A DNA stretch of 64,000 bases from DATFNI01 sp963712305 (GCA_963712305.1 CAVQHI010000001.1:434001-498000), one strand, 5' to 3'; counted from the first letter of the stretch, positions 44,775-53,294 are shown. Made by a program: numbers and translations. The notes: generated by a model from the sequence alone, not told the origin.

Positions 44775-45611
44775 TCAATTACGTTTGCTCAGTTCAAACA
44801 GAATTCGCTTTTCCTCACTAGTCAAACCATCATAACCTGTTTTGGATATTTTATCCAGAATTCTGTCCAATTCCGATTGTTCGTGTTCTTCAACAATAGT
44901 TGCTTCAGATACCGAATGCATATTTTTATTCTTACGCGGTGCCTTAACTCTGTTTTTAAATTTGTCAAAAACAGAGAAAATTTTGGTAATGTCCCAGCCC
45001 TTGTAATAGGCCTTGAGCAGAAGATAGCCGCATAAGGCGCCTCCAAGGTGTACGATTCGAGCAGTATGCCCTCCATCGTTGAGAAAAAGGACCTGCAAAC
45101 CAATGAGTCCCGCAACCAGAAAACGTGCTTCTATAGGTGGCAGGAAGAGCAGCATAATGGGCATTCGGGGAAACAAAACGGCAAAGGCAACCATAATGCC
45201 AAATACAGCGCCCGATGCGCCAATCACTATCACATTGCCAAAAAGTGAACTGAGCAGAAGATTGATAAATGCGCCGCCAATTCCTGAACCGAGATAGATA
45301 ACTGTAAAAAGGCGTGGTCCCAGCGTTTCTTCAACAGCCCGGCCCATCCACCAGAGCCACAGCATATTGAACAAGATGTGCCATACGCTTGCATGTAAAA
45401 AGATATATGTAAAAAGACGCCATGGTTGGACCAGACTAGTATGCCAACTGGGAATGAACCCTAAGTACTCAATGATACTGTTATCAAGCGATTGGCCAAC
45501 AAGTACCTGGATCAAGTATACAATAACTGTACCTGTAATGATGGTCCGCAAAGCCACCGGCCAGTTGCTGTAAGCTCTTCGTACTGCTTGTCCAAATGTC
45601 TCGTTATACAT
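44775..45611 (-). CDS. Rhomboid-family intramembrane protease 1
   Basis: A 278-residue membrane protein with six helices and a hydrophilic C-tail (about 205-278). Core motifs are HASVWHILFNMLWLWWMGRA, GASGAVFGIMVAFA with the nucleophile Ser, and HLGGALCGYLL with the catalytic His. It should cleave single-pass membrane proteins within the bilayer. The charged tail ends LTSEEKRILFELSKRN, a motif typical of rhomboid C-tails in this lineage. A second rhomboid gene lies just upstream on the same strand. Confidence 0.9.
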   Translation of the reverse strand: MYNETFGQAVRRAYSNWPVALRTIITGTVIVYLIQVLVGQSLDNSIIEYLGFIPSWHTSLVQPWRLFTYIFLHASVWHILFNMLWLWWMGRAVEETLGPRLFTVIYLGSGIGGAFINLLLSSLFGNVIVIGASGAVFGIMVAFAVLFPRMPIMLLFLPPIEARFLVAGLIGLQVLFLNDGGHTARIVHLGGALCGYLLLKAYYKGWDITKIFSVFDKFKNRVKAPRKNKNMHSVSEATIVEEHEQSELDRILDKISKTGYDGLTSEEKRILFELSKRN

Positions 45612-45783
45612 ATCTCAAGGAATTGATCCTGCTAAAGTTATCCGTGTCAGATTTCGTGTCAGATATCCTTCCAAAAATAACAATAAATGATTGATATTAT
45701 CAGTTCCAATGGCTGCTTAAAGTGTTAATTATCACCCTGCTTTTTTTGAAACGCCGGATCACGTCGGGAAATTCTTCTCTCTG

Positions 45784-46404
45784 CTAATACAATTCACCTT
45801 TATATCGCCAATAACGTATCATAATGTATCCGAACAACATGCCGCCAAGGTGCGCAAAGTGAGCAATGCCAACATTGAGGTTACCAACACCACTGATAAG
45901 TTCTATCCCACCATAAATGACCACAAAATATTTTGCTTTAATAGGAATAGGAGGAAATAGCAAAATAATGTATTGATCCGGGAACATCATGCCGAATGCG
46001 AGAAGGATTCCAAAAACAGCACCTGAGGCACCAATCACTGGTGCACCCCCACCAACGATAAGTTGTACTATTGCAGCGCCTATGCCTGTAATGAAAAAGA
46101 ACCAGGTGAATCGCTTAGTTCCCCATAAATTCTCGATGCCTTGCCCAAAAAGCCATAATGCAAACATATTAAAAAATATGTGCATAAAGTTGGCGTGCAG
46201 GAAGATATAGGTTACCAGCTGCCAGGGATAAAACATTCCCGAATCAATGGGCCACAACGAAAAGTACCTGAACATAAAGTCCTTAACGAAGGGGGTATTT
46301 AGCCCAACGAAACAGATAACATTAATTATGAGAAGGTGTTTTATTGCAGGCGGGAAAAGAGAAAATCGGGTATATGGTTGATATTCTTGTTGCTGTGAAT
46401 CCAA
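45784..46404 (-). CDS. Rhomboid-family intramembrane protease 2
   Basis: A 206-residue, six-helix rhomboid. HANFMHIFFNMFALWLFGQG, GASGAVFGILLAFG (Ser) and AHFAHLGGMLFGYIMI (His) are all present. It lacks the long C-tail of its neighbour. The two are paralogues separated by 172 bp, probably from one transcript, and may share or divide substrates. No obvious substrate gene is adjacent. Confidence 0.9.
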   Translation of the reverse strand: MDSQQQEYQPYTRFSLFPPAIKHLLIINVICFVGLNTPFVKDFMFRYFSLWPIDSGMFYPWQLVTYIFLHANFMHIFFNMFALWLFGQGIENLWGTKRFTWFFFITGIGAAIVQLIVGGGAPVIGASGAVFGILLAFGMMFPDQYIILLFPPIPIKAKYFVVIYGGIELISGVGNLNVGIAHFAHLGGMLFGYIMIRYWRYKGELY

Positions 46405-46509
46405 ATGCTATGTCTTTTATTCGTGTTCGTTGACGTCCGATCAAATTAATATACGCTTATTTGGATACAATATTTTTCTCTCTCGTGTTATGTAAATATT
46501 TATCACAAT

Positions 46510-46680
46510 GCTGGTTCAAGCGTCCTCGCTTGAACCAGCGCATCGAAGACGACGTGTGGTACAGGCGTTTTCGCCTGTATCAGCAGTGCGTTAATGAATT
46601 CTATGTAACACCCGGATCAATCCGGGTGTTAAAAGTCGGCGAACTTAAAAGGAATCGTTTTTAAGAATTTCTTTCGATAC
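46510..46680. repeat. REP-like cluster of three hairpins
   Basis: CTGGTTCAAGCG/CGCTTGAACCAG (46511-46538, perfect 12-bp stem), TACAGGCG/CGCCTGTA (46560-46579) and AACACCCGGAT/ATCCGGGTGTT (46607-46630) stand in a row, followed by a GGAATCGTTTTTAAGAATTT tail. The last part is homologous to 52980-53065. It may also end transcription of the efflux operon. No RAYT-type transposase gene is present in the window. Confidence 0.55.
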
Positions 46681-46697
46681 TAATTTCGAAGTATTAC

Positions 46698-47411
46698 TTA
46701 GCTGCTTACAGCGACCCTTTTTTCCATAGGTTTATCGCTTTCAATTAAGCCGTCACGAAGACGAATGATACGACGTGCATGGTCAGCGATGTCTTCCTCG
46801 TGTGTAACCAAAATTATAGTATTTCCCTGTTCGTAAAGTTCTTCAAACAACTCCATAATCTCCGCTCCGGTCTTACTGTCTAGGTTACCCGTTGGCTCAT
46901 CGGCAAGAAGGATAGATGGCGTGTTTACCAATGCACGGGCCACTGCAACACGTTGTCTCTGTCCGCCTGACAATTCATTTGGCTTATGACGAACACGATC
47001 CGCCAGTCCAACATGATCCAGAGCTTCGAGTGCACGTTCTCTTCGTTCAGAAGCTTTAGCACCGGCATAAACAAGTGGAAGTTCAACGTTGGCAAGAACA
47101 CTAGCGCGAGGCAACAGGTTAAAGGTCTGGAAGACGAATCCAATTTCACGATTCCTAACATGGGCCAGTTCATTGTCTGTGAGTTTGCTCACATCTTTAC
47201 CATTCAGATGGTATTCCCCCGATGTTGGGGTATCGAGACACCCAATAACGTTCATTAATGTCGATTTTCCAGAACCTGACGGTCCCATGACAGCAACAAA
47301 TTCATTATGTCCAATATCCAGATCGATACCGTTGAGGGCGCGTACTTCCAGGCTGCCCATCTTATAGATTTTACGAAGTTTCTTTATTTGAATGACATGT
47401 GAGTTATTCAT
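46698..47411 (-). CDS. ABC transporter ATP-binding protein (MacB/LolD type)
   Basis: A 237-residue ATPase. Walker A GPSGSGKSTLMNVIGC, Q-loop FVFQTFNLLPRASVLANVEL, signature LSGGQRQRVAVARAL, Walker B SILLADEPTGNLDSKTG and H-loop ILVTHE are intact. Its form is that of MacB/LolD-type complexes that pair with an FtsX-like permease. The operon order is TolC, membrane fusion protein, ATPase; no permease gene is found next to it, so the partner must be encoded elsewhere or be lost. The gene starts 18 bp after the fusion protein. Confidence 0.93.
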   Translation of the reverse strand: MNNSHVIQIKKLRKIYKMGSLEVRALNGIDLDIGHNEFVAVMGPSGSGKSTLMNVIGCLDTPTSGEYHLNGKDVSKLTDNELAHVRNREIGFVFQTFNLLPRASVLANVELPLVYAGAKASERRERALEALDHVGLADRVRHKPNELSGGQRQRVAVARALVNTPSILLADEPTGNLDSKTGAEIMELFEELYEQGNTIILVTHEEDIADHARRIIRLRDGLIESDKPMEKRVAVSS

Positions 47412-47429
47412 GGTTCTCCTGTCTGCTTA

Positions 47430-48839
47430 CTATTGCTGCTCTGCCAGTAACTTGTATTTATTGTTATTCACTTTTACGGCATCTCCATCAGAAAGTTCCC
47501 GTGATAAAACACGATAGGGCCCAACGATCACATCGTCCCCGGGTTTCACTCCTTCGATTATTTGCAAGTGCGTTTCATCGCTAATGCCGGTTTTAACCTG
47601 TACGCGCCTGGCTTTTCCATTATCGACTACAAAGACGACCTTACGAAGATCTTCCTTCGGTATCAGTAAATCACTCGATGATGTGTCGGCGGTTGTCTTT
47701 GTATCATTGGCTGCAATATCTTTTTTGGTTGATGCAGAATCTTTACTATTGGATTTTACTTTACTGAAATCCCGGACCGTAACAGCCTGGATTGGAACAG
47801 CTATGGCATTAGCAACAGTCTGAGTTTCTACATCAACTGAAGCTGTCATGCCAGGTTTAAAAACAGGCATAATCTCCGTTCCTTTGCTTTCCATCGGTGT
47901 CTTCTTGGTGATACCATTCCCTTCACCAAACTGTTCATTATGCCGGCTGGTGATCTTGATTTTCACGAGATAGTTGGTCATCTGCTCGTTCGTCCCAGCT
48001 CCAGTAACCGTTGCAGAGTTTGCTATCTCTGTTACTACTCCGTTAAACTTTTTGCCCGGATAAGCATCCACTTCAATACGCGTAGTGTCACCATCCTCTA
48101 CATTAACGATATCATTTTCATTGACGTTGACCTCAACCTGCATTTGTCCCATCCGAGCGATATGCATCAGGTCGGTTCCCTGCATCTGGCTGCTTCCAAC
48201 AACGGTCTCGCCATTCTTTACATTCAATTGGCTTACGGTACCGTCCATTGGAGCGCGAATTATAGTCTGCTGAAGCTCTTCTTTTGCCCGGCGCAACTGA
48301 GCTTCGGCGTTTTGTACCTGGTAATTGCTGGCATTAAAACTTGCCTGGGCAGCCTCGTAATTACTTTTCGCAGTGATGAAGTCCATCTTTGAAATGACAC
48401 CCTTGTCGTTCAATTCATTTTGTTGCTTAAAGTTCGCTTCCGCTTTCAGCAAATCAGCACGATTCTGTTCCATCTGGGCTTTCTGAGCCAACAAATTGGC
48501 CTGCAATTGATCAATGCTCGCCTTATACAGATCCGGTTTAATCTGCAGCAACAGGTCGCCTTTGTGAACATAATCCCCTTCCTGAACAGGAAGATCAATA
48601 ATTTCGCCGGAGACTGACGGACTGATTTTCACTTCTGTGACGGGTTCGATGGTTCCTGTTGCCGATACGAGCTGTGTTATCGTCTTCAGGCGAACTTTGG
48701 AAGTTTCGACCTCTTTCGCATTGGTCTTGTTTCCAAACCAACCCGACTTCGCACCAATTACCCCCAAAATCACCAGCAAAACTACGACAATCGCTAAAAT
48801 TGTAACCAGCCTGCGGGTTGCTCCCTGTTGCTTGGCCAT
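47430..48839 (-). CDS. Periplasmic membrane-fusion protein (HlyD/MacA type)
   Basis: A 469-residue adaptor. One N-terminal helix (LVTILAIVVVLLVILGVIGA) anchors it. A biotinyl-lipoyl half (PSVSGEIIDLPVQEGDYVHK), a coiled-coil hairpin (about 105-190) and the second half (IIRAPMDGTVSQLNVKNGET) follow, then a beta-barrel and a membrane-proximal domain. A Ser/Lys/Asp-rich insert (about 375-400) is unusual. It should bridge the inner-membrane ABC transporter to TolC. Its start lies five bases from a TTAGATA repeat array, which occupies the place of a ribosome-binding site. Confidence 0.92.
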   Translation of the reverse strand: MAKQQGATRRLVTILAIVVVLLVILGVIGAKSGWFGNKTNAKEVETSKVRLKTITQLVSATGTIEPVTEVKISPSVSGEIIDLPVQEGDYVHKGDLLLQIKPDLYKASIDQLQANLLAQKAQMEQNRADLLKAEANFKQQNELNDKGVISKMDFITAKSNYEAAQASFNASNYQVQNAEAQLRRAKEELQQTIIRAPMDGTVSQLNVKNGETVVGSSQMQGTDLMHIARMGQMQVEVNVNENDIVNVEDGDTTRIEVDAYPGKKFNGVVTEIANSATVTGAGTNEQMTNYLVKIKITSRHNEQFGEGNGITKKTPMESKGTEIMPVFKPGMTASVDVETQTVANAIAVPIQAVTVRDFSKVKSNSKDSASTKKDIAANDTKTTADTSSSDLLIPKEDLRKVVFVVDNGKARRVQVKTGISDETHLQIIEGVKPGDDVIVGPYRVLSRELSDGDAVKVNNNKYKLLAEQQ

Positions 48840-48844
48840 GTTAT

Positions 48845-48878
48845 TTAGATATTAGATATTAGATATTAGATATTAGAG
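48845..48878. repeat. (TTAGATA)n heptamer array at the fusion-protein start
   Basis: Four perfect TTAGATA units plus a partial one, directly upstream of the minus-strand ATG at 48839. The same unit, opposite strand, occurs at 53254-53280. Confidence 0.75.
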
Positions 48879-48964
48879 TTTCGGGTTTGTCCGGTCTCTG
48901 TTTAGAACTTATAATCCCGGAATTCACAACCCGAAACTTGAAACGCCCAAACTCAAAGCTTGAA

Positions 48965-50383
48965 TTAATTATTAAAATCGAGCGCCTTGATCTGCATATT
49001 AGGACTTATTTGCCCCATATAATAACGGATCAACTGTTCCTGGAATATGAATCGGTACAAAGCCTGCTCGCGTTGTGACTGAGCCTGTACGTAGGTGGCA
49101 TTAGCCTGGGAAAGTTCAATCAGCGTACCGGCACCAACTTTATATCTTTCCTGTTGCGTTTCATAAGCTTTACGTGCAGATGTAAGAGCAGCTGCTGTGC
49201 TTGCCAGCTGTTCTGAGTAATTCAAATAGTCATTGTAAGCTTGTCGTATTTCCTGAACGATCTGCAATCTCAGATTTTCCAAATCAAGTTTGGAATTTTT
49301 GTAATTGACAATACTACTCTGAATTTGATAACTGGTATTTAATTTGTTAAAAATCGGCACATTCAAGTTAAAACCGAGAAATTTATTGACGTTTTGGTTA
49401 AAAAACTGATCCCCAAAACCAACGGTTACAGGATTACGTTGACCGGTATTCGGATCCACTTCAAATATCCTATAGGTATCATAATAGCTGCCTGATATCT
49501 GAGCACTGAACGTGAGTGTTGGATATCGCTGGCTCTCCGTTTGTTTCAGGTTGAAATAATTGGACCGGATCTGGTGTTTCTGGCTTTGAAGGTCACTTCG
49601 GTTTGCCAAAGCTTCACTGATCATCGTCTGCAAATCCGGAACATCTTTATGAATAGCAGTTGTATCCAGTTGCGGACGCACAAACTGGTAATCTTTCATG
49701 GGATCGAGTTGAAGCTGACGCACGAGCTGAAGCTCGTTGAAGTTAAGTGTATTCTTATTCTGTATGACCTGCAGTTGGTCGTTGGCGACTGTAGCTTCCT
49801 GGTTGTATTGATCAGCAATCGGCTTTGATCCTACTTCTACTTGTGCTTTTACCTGGTTAAGTTGTTGCTGTGCTGCTTTCAGATTTTCCCGAGAAATATC
49901 AAGCAACTGTTGATCCAGCAGGACCTGCAGATAAGACGAGGCGGCATTAAAAATTACATTCTCTTTCTGACGACGTAATTGCTCTTCCATCGATAAGCCA
50001 TCCTCATTACTCCGACGGAGGTTATAGATATTATTCAAACCGGAGAATATCGTTATTTGTGCCCCGATGTCTCCACTGATAGAATTATTCGTCTGGTTGG
50101 CAAAACTAACCGTTACACTATTAAACTGTTTACCAATACGCCTGTTTGCACTCATTCCGCCACTAACACTAGGGAAAAAATTAGCAACAGCACTTTTATG
50201 CTCCATATCGGTCAAATCGAGATTATTCTTTGCTTTCTGGATCACATAATTATTATCAAGTGCAATTTTGATGGCCTCCTGAAGGGTAATCTTCCGGGAC
50301 GGCGCTATTGACAGGCTATCCTGTGCCATCGCTGTTCCAGTGATAGTCAGAGCCGTCATTAAGAGTAAAAGGTATTTATACAT
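48965..50383 (-). CDS. TolC-family outer-membrane efflux protein
   Basis: A 472-residue outer-membrane channel with signal peptide (YLLLLMTALTITGTAMAQ) and two TolC repeats of long helices. RKITLQEAIKIALDNNYVIQ opens the first repeat; VPIFNKLNTSYQIQSSIVNY, AYETQQERYKVGAGTLIELS and LYRFIFQEQLIRYYMGQ lie in the second. It is the first gene of the efflux operon, followed by the fusion protein and ATPase. The trimer would form the exit duct for a peptide, drug or lipid substrate. Confidence 0.92.
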   Translation of the reverse strand: MYKYLLLLMTALTITGTAMAQDSLSIAPSRKITLQEAIKIALDNNYVIQKAKNNLDLTDMEHKSAVANFFPSVSGGMSANRRIGKQFNSVTVSFANQTNNSISGDIGAQITIFSGLNNIYNLRRSNEDGLSMEEQLRRQKENVIFNAASSYLQVLLDQQLLDISRENLKAAQQQLNQVKAQVEVGSKPIADQYNQEATVANDQLQVIQNKNTLNFNELQLVRQLQLDPMKDYQFVRPQLDTTAIHKDVPDLQTMISEALANRSDLQSQKHQIRSNYFNLKQTESQRYPTLTFSAQISGSYYDTYRIFEVDPNTGQRNPVTVGFGDQFFNQNVNKFLGFNLNVPIFNKLNTSYQIQSSIVNYKNSKLDLENLRLQIVQEIRQAYNDYLNYSEQLASTAAALTSARKAYETQQERYKVGAGTLIELSQANATYVQAQSQREQALYRFIFQEQLIRYYMGQISPNMQIKALDFNN

Positions 50384-50507
50384 AAAACTTATAATTTGCG
50401 TTTGTTCACAATACTATTCCCATTTAACGATAAAGAGACGTCCGGGTTTCACTGACGCTCAAATTTTTAGGTGTGATCTCTCTTTTGAAGGAATAAACCG
50501 TTTGTTT

Positions 50508-50933
50508 TTATTCGGTATGCCCCTTCTTCTGCAATTGATCAACCTTTTCATCTAACAGGTCAATCACTCGCTGAATAGCTTTTCTAGTGACGGCCCGTTT
50601 TAGTTCTGACAACAAATAATGGTCTTTTCTTGCAGAAGTGGACGCTGTCACATCACGGCCATTTGAATGCCATTTCATCCCAAGCAGAAATCCCGCAACT
50701 ACCGACAAGCCGGCTGCTCCCAATGGATACTTATTAATCCAATAAGTGATATCAACTCTTGATTTAACATCACCTTTTATCTGTCCAACCGACTCCTTGA
50801 TCTGATCCTGAAGCTCCTCCAATTCCTTTTTTAATGTTTCCCGACGCAACTTAACATCATTACCGATAGAATTCTTTCGGTTTACTGTACCGTTTTTTTT
50901 CTTTTTGGGGGATGCCTTTTGTTCAGTCATCAC
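50508..50933 (-). CDS. YqjK-position membrane-associated protein
   Basis: A 141-residue protein: a Lys-rich head (MMTEQKASPKKKKNGTVNRK), a coiled coil (ETLKKELEELQDQIKESVGQ), a single hydrophobic helix (PLGAAGLSVVAGFLLGM) and a helical tail. Its start overlaps the holin-like gene by 11 bp. The layout (charged coiled coil, then a Gly-rich helix) resembles DUF883/YqjD-type ribosome- or membrane-linking proteins. Function unknown. Confidence 0.65.
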   Translation of the reverse strand: MMTEQKASPKKKKNGTVNRKNSIGNDVKLRRETLKKELEELQDQIKESVGQIKGDVKSRVDITYWINKYPLGAAGLSVVAGFLLGMKWHSNGRDVTASTSARKDHYLLSELKRAVTRKAIQRVIDLLDEKVDQLQKKGHTE

Positions 50934-51390
50934 GGTTTTCTTGTTTCTTCATGGATTGCGACTTTTTGTCTGCAGGCTGATCGACCTTTTCAGGTAAATT
51001 CTGGGGTATAATGTAAGAAACCATCTGCATAAACTGTCTAAAAAATTGTAACCGGATTCGGTGCAACAGACGTCGTGGTCTCAGTAATGCCAAAGAGATG
51101 CCGGCGACAAACAGTGGTATCGAAGCCAGCAAAAAACCAAGACTGATATTATTCAGCAGATCGCCTAAATATCGGGCCAGTGCATACAATAGAAAAAACA
51201 CCCCAAACAGCAGGATAATCAAGCCGATCATCCGCAATACCATAATCGATGCCATCATACTGAACTGACCGTTTAAATCGGTCGCCATCAGTTCAAAACG
51301 CTTCTCGATGTAACTACGCAGTTCCCTTGATAAACGGCGAAAAGCTTCCCTGTTCAGGGTATCGTTATGCTCGTCTTGTTCATTCATCAC
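50923..51390 (-). CDS. YqjE-like (phage_holin_3_6) membrane protein
   Basis: A 155-residue protein with an N-terminal amphipathic helix (RRLSRELRSYIEKRFELMAT) and two membrane helices (RMIGLIILLFGVFFLLYALA, ISLGFLLASIPLFVAGISLA), the layout of YqjE/holin-superfamily III proteins. It overlaps the genes on both sides by about 11 bp and is the middle gene of a translationally coupled triplet. Not a phage gene by context. Confidence 0.75.
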   Translation of the reverse strand: MMNEQDEHNDTLNREAFRRLSRELRSYIEKRFELMATDLNGQFSMMASIMVLRMIGLIILLFGVFFLLYALARYLGDLLNNISLGFLLASIPLFVAGISLALLRPRRLLHRIRLQFFRQFMQMVSYIIPQNLPEKVDQPADKKSQSMKKQENRDD

Positions 51391-51592
51391 TATGATTGAT
51401 CCATCTGGCTAACAGGTAACCGGCAAGGAGTCCCGCCGCAATACTGCCGATCGGATACCTCTTAATAGTATCTCCGGCTTGTTTTTTATACTGATCCAGT
51501 TTCTCCTGGAGTTCCTCATCTTCTATCCATTCACGACCCTTATCGACTAAGTCCTGCAAGCGTCGCGTTAAATCATCAAGTGCTTCATCCAT
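51380..51592 (-). CDS. DUF883/ElaB-YqjD-like small protein
   Basis: A 70-residue protein with an acidic coiled coil (MDEALDDLTRRLQDLVDKGR) and a C-terminal Gly-rich helix (YPIGSIAAGLLAGYLLARW) ending in NHSDE. This is the architecture of ElaB/YqjD proteins, which tether ribosomes to the membrane in enterobacteria in stationary phase. It is the first gene of the triplet. Confidence 0.75.
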   Translation of the reverse strand: MDEALDDLTRRLQDLVDKGREWIEDEELQEKLDQYKKQAGDTIKRYPIGSIAAGLLAGYLLARWINHSDE

Positions 51593-51690
51593 GGCTTTTT
51601 CCGTTCCTGTTCAACAGGTTATACGTCTCATACCTATAACAATATACACACTAAGAAATTCCTATCCATCAGGGAAATGGCATCGGATAG

Positions 51691-51720
51691 GGTTATGAGT
51701 TATTAAGTTATTAGGTTAAT
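51691..51720. repeat. GTTATTRR array adjoining a stop codon
   Basis: Four GTTATT/GTTAAT-like units, 7-8 bp apart. The last contains the TAA stop (51716-51718, minus strand) of the exosortase-partner gene. Confidence 0.6.
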
Positions 51721-52213
51721 CCATTGTTAACTGTTTATTGATAATCAGAAACGGGATTAGCGCCAAGGAAAAGGCGGGTATAAGATAATAACAGCTCAGA
51801 TCAACAGTTGCGAGTAAAATATCAGAATAAGCTGCACCAATGTAAAAAAGTAAGGCATTGATCAGAGATATCAGGATATGAAATAGTAAAAGCCTGACGC
51901 CATATACCGCCTCCATGCCGATCACTATTCCGATGACTAAAGGCAAAAGCAAAAACCAGCCGCCTGCCACTTTATAGCGATATACTAACATCTTTCCATT
52001 TTCATTCGAACGAACGTTAAAACCTACACCGCTCCCATATCCGCCTATGGTTAACTTATTAAAATGCTCAGTATGCAGGTTTATGACCCTGGGCATATAC
52101 CACTCTTTAGCAAAAAAATACCGGACACGATGCCAGGGGCCAAGATAAGCGGTAGTAATGATCACGATTAATATGATCCGGAACAAATAGGTTTTCATTC
52201 TGGTGATCCTCAT
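51716..52213 (-). CDS. Exosortase-associated membrane protein
   Basis: A 165-residue protein with an N-terminal helix, a periplasmic segment (about 28-80, YMPRVINLHTEHFNKLTIGG) and three to four further helices. It overlaps the exosortase gene by four bases and has no recognised catalytic motif. Proteins of this layout accompany X-type exosortases, and the partnership here rests on that position. It may present substrates or stabilise the enzyme. Confidence 0.6.
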   Translation of the reverse strand: MRITRMKTYLFRIILIVIITTAYLGPWHRVRYFFAKEWYMPRVINLHTEHFNKLTIGGYGSGVGFNVRSNENGKMLVYRYKVAGGWFLLLPLVIGIVIGMEAVYGVRLLLFHILISLINALLFYIGAAYSDILLATVDLSCYYLIPAFSLALIPFLIINKQLTMD

Positions 52214-52767
52214 ACTGCCTCCTCGTGCCGGAGGGAATCATTCATATCCGGCCTCTTAAATGCAGATTCATCAATACCCCACTGCGCCCAAATCACCCAT
52301 AGCAGAAAGACAATCGCATAGAATATAGCGGTCGTTGAATAATGATGGGTAAAATCAAACAGAGAAAACCAATAACACTGTATCAAGACTAATACGACAA
52401 TACGGACAATATTTGTCATGTAAATTACGAGAAGCCCTGCCATACTGAAGAGCCAGCGTTTCCATCGTTGACCAGGAAATGCATGTACGAAACCCAGAAA
52501 CAATCCCATTGCCTCCATGCCATTACAAGGATTTATAATGATTATTCCGGGAAGTCCCGTCAGGCCAACAACACGGTCATGTACAAATGTATCAAAACCG
52601 GTTACTTTCAATATTTCTCCACTCACCAAGACCAGGCTGTGGCACAACCAATGATCCCACGTTCCCCTCGGTGCCAGCCACAGGTCATACAAAACATACC
52701 ATGCCAACCATACAATAAGTCCTCTTAGGAAGAAAACAGCTATTCTCTTTCGGTAAGCCCGCTTCAT
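52210..52767 (-). CDS. Exosortase (short, X-like family)
   Basis: A 185-residue membrane transpeptidase-like protein with five to six helices. The exosortase triad is visible: Cys81 in INPCNGMEAMG, Arg122 in MTNIVRIVVL and His141/142 in FTHHYSTTA. Exosortases process C-terminal sorting tails and attach proteins to the surface, usually with exopolysaccharide genes close by, as at 53.3-60.7 kb here. No protein with a recognisable sorting tail is encoded in this window, so the target lies elsewhere. Coupled to its partner gene by a 4-bp overlap. Confidence 0.87.
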   Translation of the reverse strand: MKRAYRKRIAVFFLRGLIVWLAWYVLYDLWLAPRGTWDHWLCHSLVLVSGEILKVTGFDTFVHDRVVGLTGLPGIIIINPCNGMEAMGLFLGFVHAFPGQRWKRWLFSMAGLLVIYMTNIVRIVVLVLIQCYWFSLFDFTHHYSTTAIFYAIVFLLWVIWAQWGIDESAFKRPDMNDSLRHEEAV

Positions 52768-52885
52768 CTCTCTCTTGATTTAATTTTAAATGCAGTTACG
52801 AATAAAGTACTTAATACACTGAGAAATGCAAGGGAGATTTAAAATTGGAAAATTAGAATTTGGTTATTGGGTTATTAAGTTAGAG

Positions 52886-53089
52886 GGAGTTCGAGATAAG
52901 AAAGACCTGCAAAGATGCTGATTTCACATATACAGACGTATATCCGGACCGGCATAAACCGTTACAACGGTTCATGTGTTAACGAATTCTCTCTAACACC
53001 CGGATTAATCCGGGTGCTATGAGTCAACGAATCTAAAACGAATCGTTTTTAACGATTTCTTCCAATGCTTATCGAACTCACGTTAAATT
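52886..53089. repeat. Nested intergenic repeat with REP-like hairpins
   Basis: The outer ends are GAGTTCGAGATAAG and CTTATCGAACTCACGTTAA, related to the element at 33269-33695. Inside lie AACCGTTACAACGGTT (52957-52972) and ACACCCGGATTAATCCGGGTGC (about 52996-53017), and a tail homologous to 46590-46680. A few GTTATTRR units precede it (52861-52881). No ORF. Confidence 0.5.
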
Positions 53090-53210
53090 ACTGCGGAAAC
53101 ATAGAATTACACAGAGATTACCGCCATGTCGCATGTTTGGCCGAGTCTTCGGGGTGATAACATAACTAGCATTGGTTGTAAGTGATAAGCAAAAAAAACG
53201 ATCGGTATTT

Positions 53211-53238
53211 AAAAAAAAGGCGATCAAATCTGACCGCC
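53211..53238 (-). terminator. Intrinsic terminator of the dehydrogenase gene
   Basis: On the minus strand, GGCGGTCA pairs with TGATCGCC around a four-base loop (53238-53219), followed by eight T (53218-53211). It lies 57 bp past the stop of the UDP-sugar dehydrogenase gene and ends the glycan cluster's transcript. Confidence 0.82.
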
Positions 53239-53253
53239 CTCTAAATATATATT

Positions 53254-53280
53254 CTAATATCTAATATCTAATATCTAAAA
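53254..53280. repeat. (CTAATAT)n heptamer array, same unit as 48845
   Basis: Three full CTAATAT units and a partial one, the complement of TTAGATA. It sits between the terminator and the stop codon of the dehydrogenase gene (53295). Confidence 0.7.
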
Positions 53281-53294
53281 ATCTATACTATGAC

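Noticed and set aside
50923..51390. Holin-like protein as evidence of a prophage
   Set aside because: Holin-superfamily III proteins of the YqjE type are chromosomal, and no other phage genes are present.
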